From the NCBI GenBank assembly GCA_022494885.1, contig JAGVSM010000230.1:1-64000 (forward strand): DNA of 64,000 nucleotides. The letters are read 5' to 3'. How positions within the stretch are numbered: position 1 is the first letter of the stretch; each line of letters begins with the position of its first letter. Positions 53,448 through 64,000 of this stretch are shown one piece after another. The translations under genes were made by a program, and so were the position numbers. Below the pieces are notes generated by a model. That model saw only the letters and a list, made by a program, of their open reading frames with translations. It did not search any database and was not told the origin of the DNA. This DNA comes from Micrasema longulum (taxonomy: Eukaryota; Arthropoda; Insecta; Trichoptera; Brachycentridae).

Positions 53448-53565
53448 CTAAAATAACTCTTCTTTTGTTGTTGTAGATTTGTTCAATCAAAAACATCCCT
53501 GCCGCACCAATGAGCCCCACAAGAGCTGCTCCTAAGAAATGTCCCGGACTAAAAATCTGACTCAT
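53448..53565 (-). CDS. RMDN3: RMDN3/PTPIP51-like gene, first coding exon
   Basis: ATG at 53565-53563 follows an in-frame-stop-containing leader (TACTTAAAG). Reads MSQIFSPGHF, then LGAALVGLIGAAGMFLIEQI (residues 11-30, one hydrophobic span rich in Gly/Ala), YNNKRRVIL, donor TTTTAG|GTAATG, phase 1. An N-terminal membrane anchor followed by a basic NKRR is typical of RMDN2/RMDN3, which insert in the mitochondrial outer or ER membrane. The full gene (nine exons, 1209 nt) encodes 402 residues, within the family range. No TATA box or initiator was identified upstream. Confidence 0.85.
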
Positions 53566-54844
53566 CTTTAAGTATCACAATTTCAAACGAAACACAACAC
53601 TCGTAGACACCTTGGATTACATCTACGCACGTAATACTTAGCTAATCGCCACGAAATTAGGTCTAAATCTACTGATTTGTTACATTGCATTCGGTTTTTG
53701 GCGGCATTATATTGCGAAATGCAGGCATTTTGAAAATTAAGTAGTGAACATTGGACCGTTGGACTATTATACGCTTAGTAAGCTAATATAAATAAAGCAT
53801 ATAATATAATACCGCGCTAAAGGCTAGTTAGTTACGAAATACGCGAAATACGTAGTTTAATTTTTCCTGCTGATTTCTGAAATTCCGACCACAGACTACA
53901 GATATCTTATTCCGACTTCCGATTTGACAGAAAACGCATATCGTTAAGAGTTGTCGAATAACGTAAATATGCCAAATAACGTTATTCGGTTATCGCTTCG
54001 ATTTTCACGATCGTAAATCATGCCCACAACGATTATTTGAATATAATATACATGTAAATTAAAGAAAACAAATTTAAAATACTCATTTAATCATGATATT
54101 CACAACCACAATACACGAAACTCAAAATAAATTAATGTAAGTTTCTAAATTTCGTTTAACAAAGATCGGCAAAAAATTTGTTGAAAATATTGGCCATTCG
54201 TAATTTAATAAACGGCCTATTGCACTAAAAAATCCAAAAGTCGAACAAAATCAAAAAGTGTAGAAATGAAAATGTATTACTTGAATCTATTTGATAGTAA
54301 GAGTAATTAATATAAATGTTTACAACAACACTGTGTTGTATGTTTCTAATATTATGTTTTCTTACTATTTTTAAATATATTATGTTATGTATTGTCACAA
54401 AAATGTTTTTTTTTCATGTACCGTCCCAAAAGAGTTTTTTTTATAACTCCTATAAAAAAAAATCATGTATTAGATGTTTTATTTACACAAAAAAAAAAAA
54501 AAACTGGTCAACCGAGAAACTTAATCGAATTGTCAGTAGGTTTTTTTTTTCTTAGAGAATTAGATGTAAAAAGAAACTATATATACTTGGATAACAATTA
54601 TATACATATTTTTTAAATTAAAAGAATTTGTTTGAAATTATATCCAAATAAATATAAAAATTTAACCAAAACATATGGAAAAGAAACAAATATCAATATA
54701 AAGCATTATTGCATATCAACCATCAAGTTGTTTCTTTCTTAAATGTGAGGTTAATGCTTTCTTTTGAAAAAAAAATGCAATGACGTTAAATATCGCCAGT
54801 CTGGGAATATTGAAATATTGCAGCATATAATCACATTAAAAACC
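53566..54844. other. 5' flank of the RMDN gene, no gene seen
   Basis: The presumed 5' UTR/promoter is AT-rich. Short direct repeats such as ACGAAATACGCGAAATACG (about 53835) occur. No transcription signal can be named with confidence. Confidence 0.3.
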
Positions 54845-54925
54845 GATACATCACGTCTACCCTACCAGGAATCGAACTCAGAATCTCAAGAATGGTAAGT
54901 GAACAGGCCAACTACTGGTAATATA
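54845..54925 (-). repeat. SINE family 2, tRNA-like head
   Basis: Minus strand: CTTACCATTCTTGAGATTCT, B box GAGTTCGATTCCTGG, TAGGGTAGACG. Confidence 0.65.
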
Positions 54926-54929
54926 ATGT

Positions 54930-55576
54930 CAGCATTTTTGTAGCGCGGAGAAGCGTAGTTTTTTGGTGTTACTAATGTGTTTGAACGATGAGTGGCGCAG
55001 AAGTTAATTTTGATGCGTTCTTCGGTAACCAATTACATAAAATGTTTTTATTTTATAGACCATTTAAGAAAACCCCGATGACTTTTCATTTCAATCGGGG
55101 CCGTCAGTTCAAATTACAAACATCATAATATCGTTTTGTCTAAGATTTATAAGAAAAATAAACTGAAAACTCAAAGCAGAATAGAGATCGGATGTTTTTC
55201 AATTCTTTAATTTGACTTGATGCAGCAATGGGGAACTTCAGCGCTATGGGAAATCGGGTATGAAAATGTTTTCTTACATGATCACAAAAATTAGAGAATT
55301 TAATTGGACAGTGAAATTTCTCGAAAATGCATGAAAACAAAACAGGTTACAGGTTTATGTGACCGTGTATTTGCAATACCCAATAAATTAAAACGTTGTT
55401 TTATAGTTGTGGCAACCATGAGCGATCATGATTGAAACAGATTTCTGATTTTCGGGGTAGCCATGTTTTTCGACGTTTTGGGTGTTTGAGGAACAAATTA
55501 TAACTGTTCGACATTTAAATGTCAGAAACAAAAACAAACTGTCATTCCTACAAACTAATACGATCATGTCAAATGA
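54930..55576. other. Unassigned stretch
   Basis: No supported feature. Confidence 0.25.
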
Positions 55577-56070
55577 TGTTGTAACCGACCCGTAACAGGG
55601 GGGGTGGCGGCTTCGTCTCCCTGGTTCCGTTCAATCGGCCCACCCGGCGGAAATGGGGGGCCTGAGCCCGGCGCACCGAGAAAGCACTGACAGCTAAGTC
55701 AACCTCAGTAGCCCTGAAAAGGGCTTTCCAACGCGTCCTGTTGGTGCAAAGAGGCGAGCGCAGTCAGGGCAGTCACGGCGGAAGGGAGCAGCGAAGAACG
55801 AAGTCCAGCGGGAAGCGGAGGGCAGGAGGCGGAGAGTAAAACACAGTAGTACTGTCTTGAGCGAAATGACGTTTATTTTTTAGTGTACCCATTATAAGGC
55901 CCTCGCGGCGCACTGCCCGACGCCCGAGCGCGCGGTCGCCGCTGTGTACGCGAGCCACCGTCGGGGAGTGGGGGTACGGACGACCACTCACCCGGCCTCC
56001 CCCACTCACTCTGTTCCGACGGCCGGCCACGTAAATAGCGGCGTCTACCCGCGCACGAGTTTAGTCGACA
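55577..56070 (-). mobile_element. GC-rich island, possibly a solo LTR
   Basis: Strikingly GC-rich in an AT-rich window. On the minus strand it runs from TGTCGACTAAACTCGTGC to CGGGTCGGTTACAACA, i.e. TGT...ACA. Inside are TTATAATGG (TATA-like) and AAAAATAAACGTC (poly(A)-signal-like) in LTR order. No 4-6-bp target duplication is evident, so the LTR reading is tentative. Confidence 0.4.
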
Positions 56071-56155
56071 GTACGCCGCGCGGCGAGCAACATACAGACA
56101 TGAATACACAAAAACACAATATTAACATTTAACTTTATTTCTATACTATATTTTC

Positions 56156-56242
56156 CCTCGGTGTAGTCAAGGCCGAATCCGAAAGTGAAACTTCTCGTCT
56201 TTTTTGAGGATTCAGCACTTGACTTTATCACATACACCGAGG
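56156..56242. other. Interrupted long hairpin
   Basis: CCTCGGTGTA / TACACCGAGG at the base, then TCAAG / CTTGA and GAATCC / GGATTC toward the loop, with bulges. Adjacent to the GC-rich island. Confidence 0.6.
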
Positions 56243-56454
56243 CCCTATACTTATTTCAAATACATGATACATTTTATTTCATACATAATACTTGGATAAT
56301 AATATATTTATAAATTCGCCCGCGCGTCCGGAACAGATGTCGTAAAATGTCTGCGAGTCAGTGCAATTTTTCGAATAATAAACGTCGCCATTCAGATGTG
56401 TGTTTTGATCACTCAACTACCAGAATTAGTGACGTTGCGGGTGGTATAATTTCA

Positions 56455-56710
56455 AAGTATCGGTGGGTGGGGATTTTCAAAATTTAAAAACTTTTAAAAA
56501 TCTTAGCGATGATAATACGATACGTGAAAATAAATTATATTTTTACACAAAATCAGTAGATCTTGAGAGGATCGAGTTGGTACTCTACGGATTATTTGGT
56601 TTTTTGAGAAAAATCACATTTAATTTATGTTTTCTCACCAGGAATCGAACCCGAAAGCTTCCATGCGTGAGTCAAGCGTCTTAACCACTACGCCACGGAG
56701 GCCACCGGGA
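56455..56710 (-). repeat. tRNA-derived SINE, family 4
   Basis: Minus strand: GGCCTCCGTGGCGTAGTGGT, B box GGGTTCGATTCCTGGTGAGA, body TAAATGTGATTTTTCTCAAA. Same family as 37863-38010. Confidence 0.75.
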
Positions 56711-56832
56711 TATTTAATATATTGTCACAACACTTGACTTGTGAACAGTGTTTCAGTGTTACAGAGCTAACATAGTTTTTGAAAATATTAACCCGTTTAA
56801 CCCAACATAAATATAAATAAAAAAATTCTAAT

Positions 56833-57378
56833 ATGAAAAAAAAAATGGAAACTCAAAAAGTTATTGATAAAATAATCTTGGAAACATCAAAAATAAAAAA
56901 TCAACCAGAAATTAAAAAAGAAATTGATAAATATGTTAACAATCTACAGAATTTATGGATAAAAGAAATTACAGAATATCAAAAACAAATTACCATACTA
57001 CAAGAAAAAATAATCTTACAAAATGAAGACTACATAAATAAATGTGAGAAACATGCATTAAAATGTGATAATTATGTAAAAACATGTGAAGAATATGCAG
57101 AGAAATTTGAAGGAGTTGCCAAAAATAATAAAGAAAATATATTAAAAATAAAACCGGGTGAAATAAAAACATATGCATCTGTAATAAAAGATAATAAAAA
57201 TGAAAAAAAAAACGTTTTCGAGGCGAACTTTGCAACAATCATCACAAACAAAAATAAGCAAACTTCGGCCGAAGAAATAAAACAAATTATCTACCAAAAA
57301 AATAATATCACTAAATTAGGAATAGGAGTAAGCAGTGTAAAAAAAATCTATCAACAAGATTATTATCACATGCCCTAA
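56833..57378 (+). pseudogene. ORF1 (gag-like) N-terminal part of the LINE
   Basis: Open for 181 codons: MKKKMETQKVIDKIILETSK..., strongly Lys/Glu/Asn-biased with heptad spacing that suggests a coiled coil. The frame breaks after YYHMP and continues in another frame toward the zinc knuckles at about 57738-57880. Confidence 0.7.
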
Positions 57379-58089
57379 AAAAAGTGACATTGAAAAATTA
57401 ACACAAGCCATAAATAAAACAAGGACCTTAACCGCCAAAGAAATTCAGAAAAAAAGACCGTGCGTAATAGTGGGAGGAATAGATACTAATCTTACAAACG
57501 AAGAAATAATCGAGAGCATTGTAGAACAAAACAAGGAAATCAAAATGTTAATCGATCAAACAAAGGAAGAAAACCCTATGATCGTAAAGTAGAAAAACAA
57601 AAACCGTAAATATGAACATTTACAAAATGTTATTATTGAAACCACCGGGAACTGAGAAAAGCTTTGATAAGTAAAGCAAGATTAAACATTGGATTCATTT
57701 GAGCACATGTAGAGGACTACAATCCGTTGATGCAATGTTATCACTGCCTAGGATTAGGACATACTGCAGTAAAATGTGAACAGCTGATGAACAACCCTAG
57801 ATGAATGTTCTGTGCCGAAAAACACAAAACTAAAGAATGCACCAACAAAAACTTGGACCCGAGTTGCCACAATTGTACGAAAACTAACAGTAAAAATGAC
57901 ACTAAATTGGACACAAAACATGAAACAAACAGTCACAAATGTACAATTAGTTATAAAATGCACCAAATCGCATTACAAAAAATAGACTTAAAAAAAAATA
58001 TGGATGAATTTATAGCCAACGAAATCGACCAATATTCTGAAGTTCTTGAATTTATCTGCGAGAATTCAGAAGAGTGCAATGTAATTTTG

Positions 58090-58389
58090 AAGAAAAATGA
58101 CCCTTCCTTTTCAATTATGCATCAAAATATAAAAAGCATACAAAATAATTTTGATGAATTTCTTGTCATTTTAAGTTTATTAGAAATAAAACCCGACTTC
58201 ATAGTGTTAACAGAGGCCCACCTGAGCGATTATAACGCGCTTGAGTATAGTATTCCTGACTATACTTACTATGCAACAACAAAAGTTATCAATAAAAACA
58301 GTGGCGTTGTAGTCTTTGTAAACTGTAAGTATAATGATGTCTGTATTTCTGAAATAAATCTGAGTCAACTGTCTAAAAATAAGATTTAA
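58090..58389 (+). pseudogene. APE-type endonuclease fragment of the LINE
   Basis: SFSIMHQNIKSIQNNFDEFL ... PDFIVLTEAHL ... NSGVVVFVN. Asn (of QN) and Glu (of TEAH) are the expected active-site positions. The domain continues beyond the stop at 58389 in other frames. Confidence 0.75.
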
Positions 58390-59439
58390 ATCTACGGAAT
58401 ATATCGAACACACGGGTCCCATATATTTAGTTTCGTGAAATAATTAGAAAATATATTATTTAATAATAGGAACGAACGTAATATTTTCGTCGGCGATTTT
58501 AATATTAATGTTGATAAATTTGTAAATAATGGTGATAAAGATGATTATATTAATATGATGACACAATTTAACTATAAAATAACTATACTAGGGAAATAAA
58601 CGGCCAAAAATCATCGTGTATTGATCATATCTGGACAAATATTAACGAGACTGAAAAAGCATTATCCATTTTATGGAAAACTGATATTGCTGATCATCAT
58701 ACTTGGATATTTGTATCTAAAAATAATAATTTTAAATTAGAAAATGAGAGCTCTATCCATAAAAAAATATGTTTCGGAAAATTGGAATGATATTTACAAC
58801 TCCTCAGATCCTGATACTTGTTCAGAAAACTTCGAAATAACATTATTGTCACATATCAATAACTGCACTGTACATTCTGTTTAATACATAAACGCTAGAA
58901 AAAGATTTATCAAACCGTGGATATGGACTGGTAAAGTCAATAAAAAACAAACAAAGATTTTTTAAACCAACCAAAATTATCCAAATAATAATAAAATTAT
59001 GACTGACTACAAAATATACAGAAATAAACTTACCTCGATAATCAGGAAAACTAAAGAGAAATATTTTCGACAATAAATTGTAGAAGCCGGACATGATTAC
59101 AAATGTTTTTGGAATGTTATTAACAATATTAATTCCAAAAAAAAAATACATCTTCTATCAAAAACGTTTCTCACAATTCAGAACTGATTGAAGTAGAAAA
59201 ATATCCAAAAAAATGTGCTGACATTTTCAATGACTATTTCTCTAATGTGGGTATAAACTTAGCAAACAAAATTAATAAATCTCAAAATCCTCCTAGTAAA
59301 AATAACAGTAATCAAATAGTTAATAATAAATTCTCCGATTTTGAATCAATTAGCGAAAAAAACGTGGAAAGCATAATCAAAAGTCTGAGAGTGTCCGCTA
59401 GTCCAAGATATGATAGAATCAGCGTTAAGACCATTAAAG

Positions 59440-60548
59440 AAATTTGTAAAGAAATAATAACCCTATTACTTATATAATAAACAAAAGTTTAGAGAAAGGA
59501 TTGTTTCCCACAATTTATAAAAAATCTATAGTTATACCAATATACAAATCTGGTGACTCAATAAACGTTACTAATTATCGACCAATATCCTTTGCCTCTA
59601 ATATAGCAAAAAAAAAGAAAAATCTGTTAAAAAAACATCTTACAAATTTCCTTCAGAAAAACAATTTACTTAATTCACATCAGTATGGTTTTAAAGAAAA
59701 TACAAGCACACAAGATGCTTTAGCTAAATTAATTTCGATCATATATAAAAGTCTCGACGGTGGTAAAAAGAAGTTAGGTATTTTTATTGACTTAATAAAA
59801 GCAATTGACAATATATCTCATGATAGACTAATTAGTAAATTAATTCAAATTGGTATTTGCGGAAATATTTTATCTTGGTTTCAAAGTTACTTAAGATAAC
59901 GTCAACAGACAGTGTAACTTAATGACACTTTTAATAATAAAATAATTTGTTGAGATTTTGGGATACCTCAAGGAACAGTAATTGGACCTATTACATTTAT
60001 TATATATGTTCATTAATATACAAAGTATGAATGGTGATATTATTTCATATGCTGATGATACCGTACTCATTATGAGGGTATCTTCATGGGACGAAGTAAA
60101 TTTAAAATCAAATAAAGATATTAATAAATTAAAAGAATAGTTTGATGACAATATTTTGTCTCTGAATACTGAAAAAACATATTACATCACTTTTACATTC
60201 AAAGAACAAATTAGACCTCCTATAAATATTTGTGTACACAAAACAAAATGCAATGAAAGATATCAGTTTCATAATGATAATTGCCTTCAAATTACTGAAA
60301 AAAATAGCATTAAATATTTAGGCATTATAATTGATAAAAATATAAAATGGAAGGAGCAAATAAATAGTATTGTAAATAGAATGAAAAAGCTTATATATGT
60401 ATTTATTAGATTAAGGAATATATTAACCATGGAAAAATTAAAATCAATTTACTTTGCATTCGCCCAATCCATATTACAGTACGGAATAATCGGATGGGGT
60501 GGTGCTTTTAAAACAAATATTTTACCGGTTGAAAAATACAAAAATTAA
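59440..60548 (+). pseudogene. Reverse transcriptase of the LINE, broken
   Basis: Palm motifs are in order: IVIPIYKSGD, YRPISFAS, QYGFKENTSTQDAL, FIDLIKAID (for F.DL.KAFD), GIPQGTVIGP, YADDTVL, LNTEKTYYITF, IKYLGIIIDKNIKWKEQI. Stops at 59897-59899 and 60138-60140 and a frameshift near 60000 disable it. Confidence 0.8.
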
Positions 60549-61191
60549 TTATAAAAACTAATTTGAAAAAACTGTCTACTTTTCTCACTGTTCAATTGTT
60601 TAAAAATTTAAGGTTTTAGATATAAAATTGCCATATAAAAATAATTGTTTGCTTCAAATACATAAATATAAAATAAATAGTAGTATTTCTAGGTCTCAAA
60701 ACGTAAGTACGCGACCTAGATCATGTGGTAATATCTTAATTCCTAAATTAAAAACAACTACTGCACAACATCATTATACTTACAGAGGAATATTTTTCTT
60801 TAATGAAATGAACAAAGATAATAAAAAGTACAGTCAGGAATATAATATATTTAAGAAAGAAGTAAAAAAATACATCTATAATTCTTCTTTACGATTGAAA
60901 ACATCGTTAACATCTTTTTTGTAATTTATGTATGTTATTTTAAAAATACTATTGATTGAAATGAAGTAATCTATTGTGAGACGTCACTCCCCATTATGTA
61001 CACAAGAATTGTTTATTTCTTTTACGTAATGGGAAACGTTAATGTAAATATATGTATTTGATTATTGTAAAAAAAATGTATTTAGTTGTAATATTGTATT
61101 TTTATTTGTTTATTAATAAAAAAAAATATATGAAAAATTATAACTGTGGTTTTGGAAGAGTTATTTTGAGTGACCGACTATTCTTCTTTTA

Positions 61192-61343
61192 TTATTTTTT
61201 AAAAATAAATATTTGGATTCTTATGATTTATCCAAACTATTTATTTATTAGAAAATGAGAACCAAGTTGTGGTAGAGCGGAGTGCGAAACTAGGACCTCT
61301 GATCCCTGGGTCCGTGACATTAGCCACGGGACCACATCCTGGT
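61192..61343 (-). repeat. tRNA-derived SINE, family 1
   Basis: Minus strand: GGATGTGGTCCCGTGGCTAA, decayed B box GTTTCGCACTCC, body TTGGTTCTCATTTTCTAATA and 'AAATCATAAGAATCCAAATA'. Confidence 0.65.
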
Positions 61344-62404
61344 TTATGATTATATTTAGATTGCTCCTAACATCAAAAAAATGTGAGGCTCAAAAGGTTG
61401 AAATTTCACAGTGCCCGAGATTCTTATTAATCAACTGAGGCCCACAGGGCCGGTAAAGTTGAGGCTCGAAGAGCTGAATCTCCTAGCATGTAACATTCGG
61501 CGATAGCCGACTGTTGCCTGCTAGTTATAAATTATTATAAGTTCATTTTACGTTCCCTTATTAACGTTTATCTCTTATTTTATCTCAAAATTTTATTAAT
61601 AATCAGTCTTTTTTCCCTGTTCTGAATCTCTTTGTTTTGTCAAAATTTTGACCAGTTCATAAAAATCACGAAAAAGAAAAACAATAAATTACTTATATAA
61701 TCCAATATTCAGTAACCAAAATACATTTAACACCACGAAGTAATCGATTATTGTAACCGGTTATACGCATCACCGCATCACTACAAATTAGTACGTCACG
61801 TTCAGAAAACACGTTAGGTCAAGTCTAAATAATATTGTCAATCAAAATGTCAAAATGTATTTTTATTTTTTATTGAGGCCAAAATATGATCATACAAATC
61901 ATAGACAAATACATTTGAATAACATGAAAAATTGTAACTGAAAACAACACATATAGCTAATCTACAAAACAACACAAGACAAAATAAAAACCACAAACCA
62001 ATAAACCACATAGTCTAATACTATTGACATATTAATACACATAGACAAGCACTGAGCTCTTAAAATGATGACACCTAACCCGTGTCCAAACGCTCAGTCA
62101 TGCCCAACGTGTAATTAGTTGATCTTCGAACGCCAGCCAGGCGTTACGTTTAAAATCGAAACCAAAATGCCCGCTGGTGTCATGAAAGCGCGTAAAAACC
62201 TTTCGGATACACATTGTAAAAAGGATTGTGTACCTTATTTGTTCACGAGTGATTATCAAAGCATAAAACAATTAATATTCAGACAAAATATTGTTTTTTG
62301 TAAACGTCAAACTACGCCTGGCGGCGCAATTGCGAAGCTCTCCTTGCTTACAGGACTACACTGATAGGAATACGATTAAAAAATACAATAAATGTGAGTT
62401 AATA
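61344..62404. other. Unassigned stretch, possible LINE tail at 61860
   Basis: 61344-61850 shows nothing clear. TTTTATTTTTTATTGAGGCC (61860) looks like the complement of a LINE 3' end. The 81-codon frame at 62119-62364 has no recognisable domain. Confidence 0.3.
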
Positions 62405-62625
62405 TTATTTTTGCATTCCCCGAAATCAAGTGAAAATAAATATATGGGTCGAAATTATAATAAATTTAAGGAAAGCATCTGATTGGGATCAACCGAAAAC
62501 TAATGTTGATTGTTAAAATTAAAATACAAACTTATTTATATACCAATAATGAGAACCTCCAATTTTTGGTAGTATATACATCTCGTTGAATGTAGCCCCG
62601 GTGAAAAAACTAAACTCGTTAACTT
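62405..62625 (-). mobile_element. Helitron fragment
   Basis: Shares 'AAATCAAGTGAAAATAAA', 'GGAAAGCATCTGATTGGGAT' and 'CGTTGAATGTAGCCCCGGTG' with the body of 38190-38789. Both ends are missing. Confidence 0.6.
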
Positions 62626-62635
62626 AAATCAGGTT

Positions 62636-63062
62636 GTAGTCCCGTGCCTAGTATCTTTGACTCACGGCTCAAAGATCCGTGGTTCGAATTCCACTATACC
62701 CCAAATTGATTCCCATTTTCCAACTAGTCTAGTTATTTCGGTAGTCAGATGGCAGAAGGGACCATCGGTATTTTTTCTGTGTTTTAGTTTTCAAAAGTTT
62801 TAATAAATATTTCGGTAAATACGCTTGGAAAAAAATAATAAAAACAGCATTATTTAGAATGGTAATTTGTTAATTAAAAATAACACTAAAATATTTTAGT
62901 TTGTGGATTGAAGTCTTGAAATTTAGTCTTATTTCAGCTCTCCTAAACATTTTTGCAAATTACAGATGGTCCCTTCTGCCATCTGACTACCGATTTACAA
63001 CTCGTTTAAAATGGCCCTAAATATGAAATATTTGGGTAAATCATAAGAACGCAAATATTTGT
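62636..63062 (+). repeat. tRNA-derived SINE, family 1, split by a MITE
   Basis: Head GTAGTCCCGTGCCTAGTATC, B box GGTTCGAATTCC, body CCAAATTGATTCCCATTTTC. After the insertion it resumes ACAACTCGTTTAAAATGGCC and AAATATTTGGGTAAATCATA. Confidence 0.85.
62735..62996. mobile_element. MITE with perfect 28-bp TIRs and 4-bp TSD
   Basis: The element 62739-62992 has termini CGGTAGTCAGATGGCAGAAG... and its exact reverse complement. ATTT flanks both sides (62735-62738, 62993-62996). Removing element and one ATTT restores the SINE consensus AGTTATTTACAACTC. 254 bp, no ORF. Confidence 0.9.
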
Positions 63063-64000
63063 TTGGGTACATTTTCGTGTCACTGCTTGTAAAAATATTT
63101 TACTGTACTGGGCAGTATAAAGTAGAGAAAAAATATATAAACGCATAAATAAGAACATTCATTTCATATAATTACTTTTTGGAAAATTTTATTAGGATTT
63201 TTTTAAAGCTTACCATGAGGAATGTTTCTCTGAAGTTTTGCGGTCTGGCCTCGAAAAACCGTGTATATGTCAAGTCATATTATGTCCCGTCTCTAGTATA
63301 ATTTGTCAAGTAGGTAGTCTCAGGTAAGTCATGTCCATTGTAGAGTATTTTTGACTGTCCCGCATTTGTCCTTGATTTTCAATGTGGTGGTGTTGTTGTC
63401 TAGTATTATATTTGTGTATGTCAGGTTACTGTTATGTATTCGTCTTGTATGTTTCCAAATGCAATTTTGTGTACAATTTTTACTGTCTCAATTTTTGTCA
63501 AGTAAGTACCTATTGTATATCAAACTGGCGTGTTTCGATTTTTAATTATCCGCCACCAACCGCAGTGCCTACCACAAAAAAGGATTCTTAAAATTTATAA
63601 TTTGATATGATGTACATCTAAATCAAACGTATTGTATAAAAACATTAATAAAAGTGTTTCCTATAAACAGCGACATTTTTTAAAAGAGTTTTTTGGAGGA
63701 CAAAAACATTATGTTTTGCCAGTGTTAAGTTATACAAATGTAGGTAGTATCTTAGAGTAAGTATATGTATATACTCTAAGGGTGGTATGATTGGTATGCG
63801 GTAGGTACACAAACATGAAGAATACATTTTTTTGTGAACAAGAACACTATTAGAATCCTGAATGAGTCATTGAAATTTATTTTTTATCTTATTGCAAAAA
63901 TCAATGAAATAATTGTTTGTGCATGGAACATATACCTATATAGGTTCTTTCTAAAACACACGAACATACAATCATATTTACAAAAAAAGTTATTTTATTA
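63063..64000. other. Unassigned stretch at the window end
   Basis: AT-rich, no supported gene. CTTAGAGTA / TACTCTAAG form a short hairpin at about 63751-63780. Confidence 0.3.

Larger units (their letters stand above)
56715..61135 (+). mobile_element. Nearly full-length non-LTR retrotransposon (Jockey/CR1 group), inactivated
   Basis: ORF1 from 56833 begins with a long Lys/Glu coiled-coil-rich segment. After frameshifts it shows a zinc knuckle C-YH-C-LGLG-H-TAVK-C (about 57738) and further Cys/His pairs. The endonuclease starts about 58100 (FSIMHQNIKSIQNNFDEFLV, FIVLTEAHLSD, NIFVGDFNIN near 58480, IDHIWTN, IADHHTW). RT covers about 59500-60540 (YRPISF, FIDLIKAIDNISHDRL, GIPQGTVIGP, YADDTVL), then a C-terminal block to 60924. 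Several stops and frameshifts interrupt it. The 3' UTR ends AATAAAAAAAAATATATG. Its last 240 bp recur at 41848-42090. Confidence 0.88.

Noticed and set aside
55773..56109. GC-rich overlapping frames as a host gene
   Set aside because: Arg/Pro-rich frames appear on both strands purely because of GC content; no start context, splice signal or domain.
62119..62364. 81-codon plus frame as a gene
   Set aside because: No domain, next to a Helitron fragment, no splice or promoter support.

Overview
This is a eukaryotic, AT-rich, intron-containing window that is almost certainly arthropod and most likely insect. Two split protein-coding genes sit in a dense matrix of transposable elements (TEs). The repeats (tRNA-derived SINEs, Jockey/CR1-, L2- and RTE-type LINEs, hAT, pogo and mariner remnants, Helitrons ending in CTAG|T, tails of TAAA/ATAA units) are typical of insects. 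A lepidopteran is possible (frequent 'taggtac'/'gtaggtac' words and TAAA tails), but this cannot be proved from the window.

Region 1 (1-12.6 kb, + strand) holds the C-terminal four exons of WASH complex subunit 2 (FAM21/WASHC2), the long acidic tail that links the endosomal WASH complex to retromer. It carries many 'LFDD...DDLF' (LFa-type) motifs and an unusual Lys-Pro-Ile/Glu repeat of about 215 residues. The upstream head domain lies outside the window.

Region 2 (15.2-53.6 kb, - strand, tail-to-tail with FAM21) holds a regulator-of-microtubule-dynamics (RMDN) family gene resembling RMDN3/PTPIP51, an ER-mitochondria tether. Nine exons (53565 down to 34144) give an uninterrupted 402-residue frame: N-terminal membrane anchor, short helical linker, acidic segment with an FFAT-like motif, and a TPR-like domain. 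Downstream, six further exons (22127 down to 15169) repeat the whole TPR-like cassette with identical intron phases and about half-identical protein. No second set of N-terminal exons is visible. The second cassette is therefore either an alternative 3' end of the same gene or a separate, N-terminally reduced paralog.

Region 3 (53.6-64 kb) has no host gene that I can support. It contains a nearly complete but stop-riddled LINE (56.7-61.1 kb), a GC-rich island that may be a solo LTR, SINEs, and a SINE split by a perfect-TIR element.

The most unusual repeat is a dispersed foldback family (two subfamilies) seen about a dozen times. Copies are built from the same roughly 380-430-bp sequence read back and forth as inverted segments. 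Three copies with clean edges are flanked by 10-12-bp direct repeats. Other notable items are a TA-flanked MITE carrying a palindromic 16-bp minisatellite, hammerhead-ribozyme-like motifs in long inverted repeats, nested hAT elements, and a GC-AG intron in the RMDN gene.
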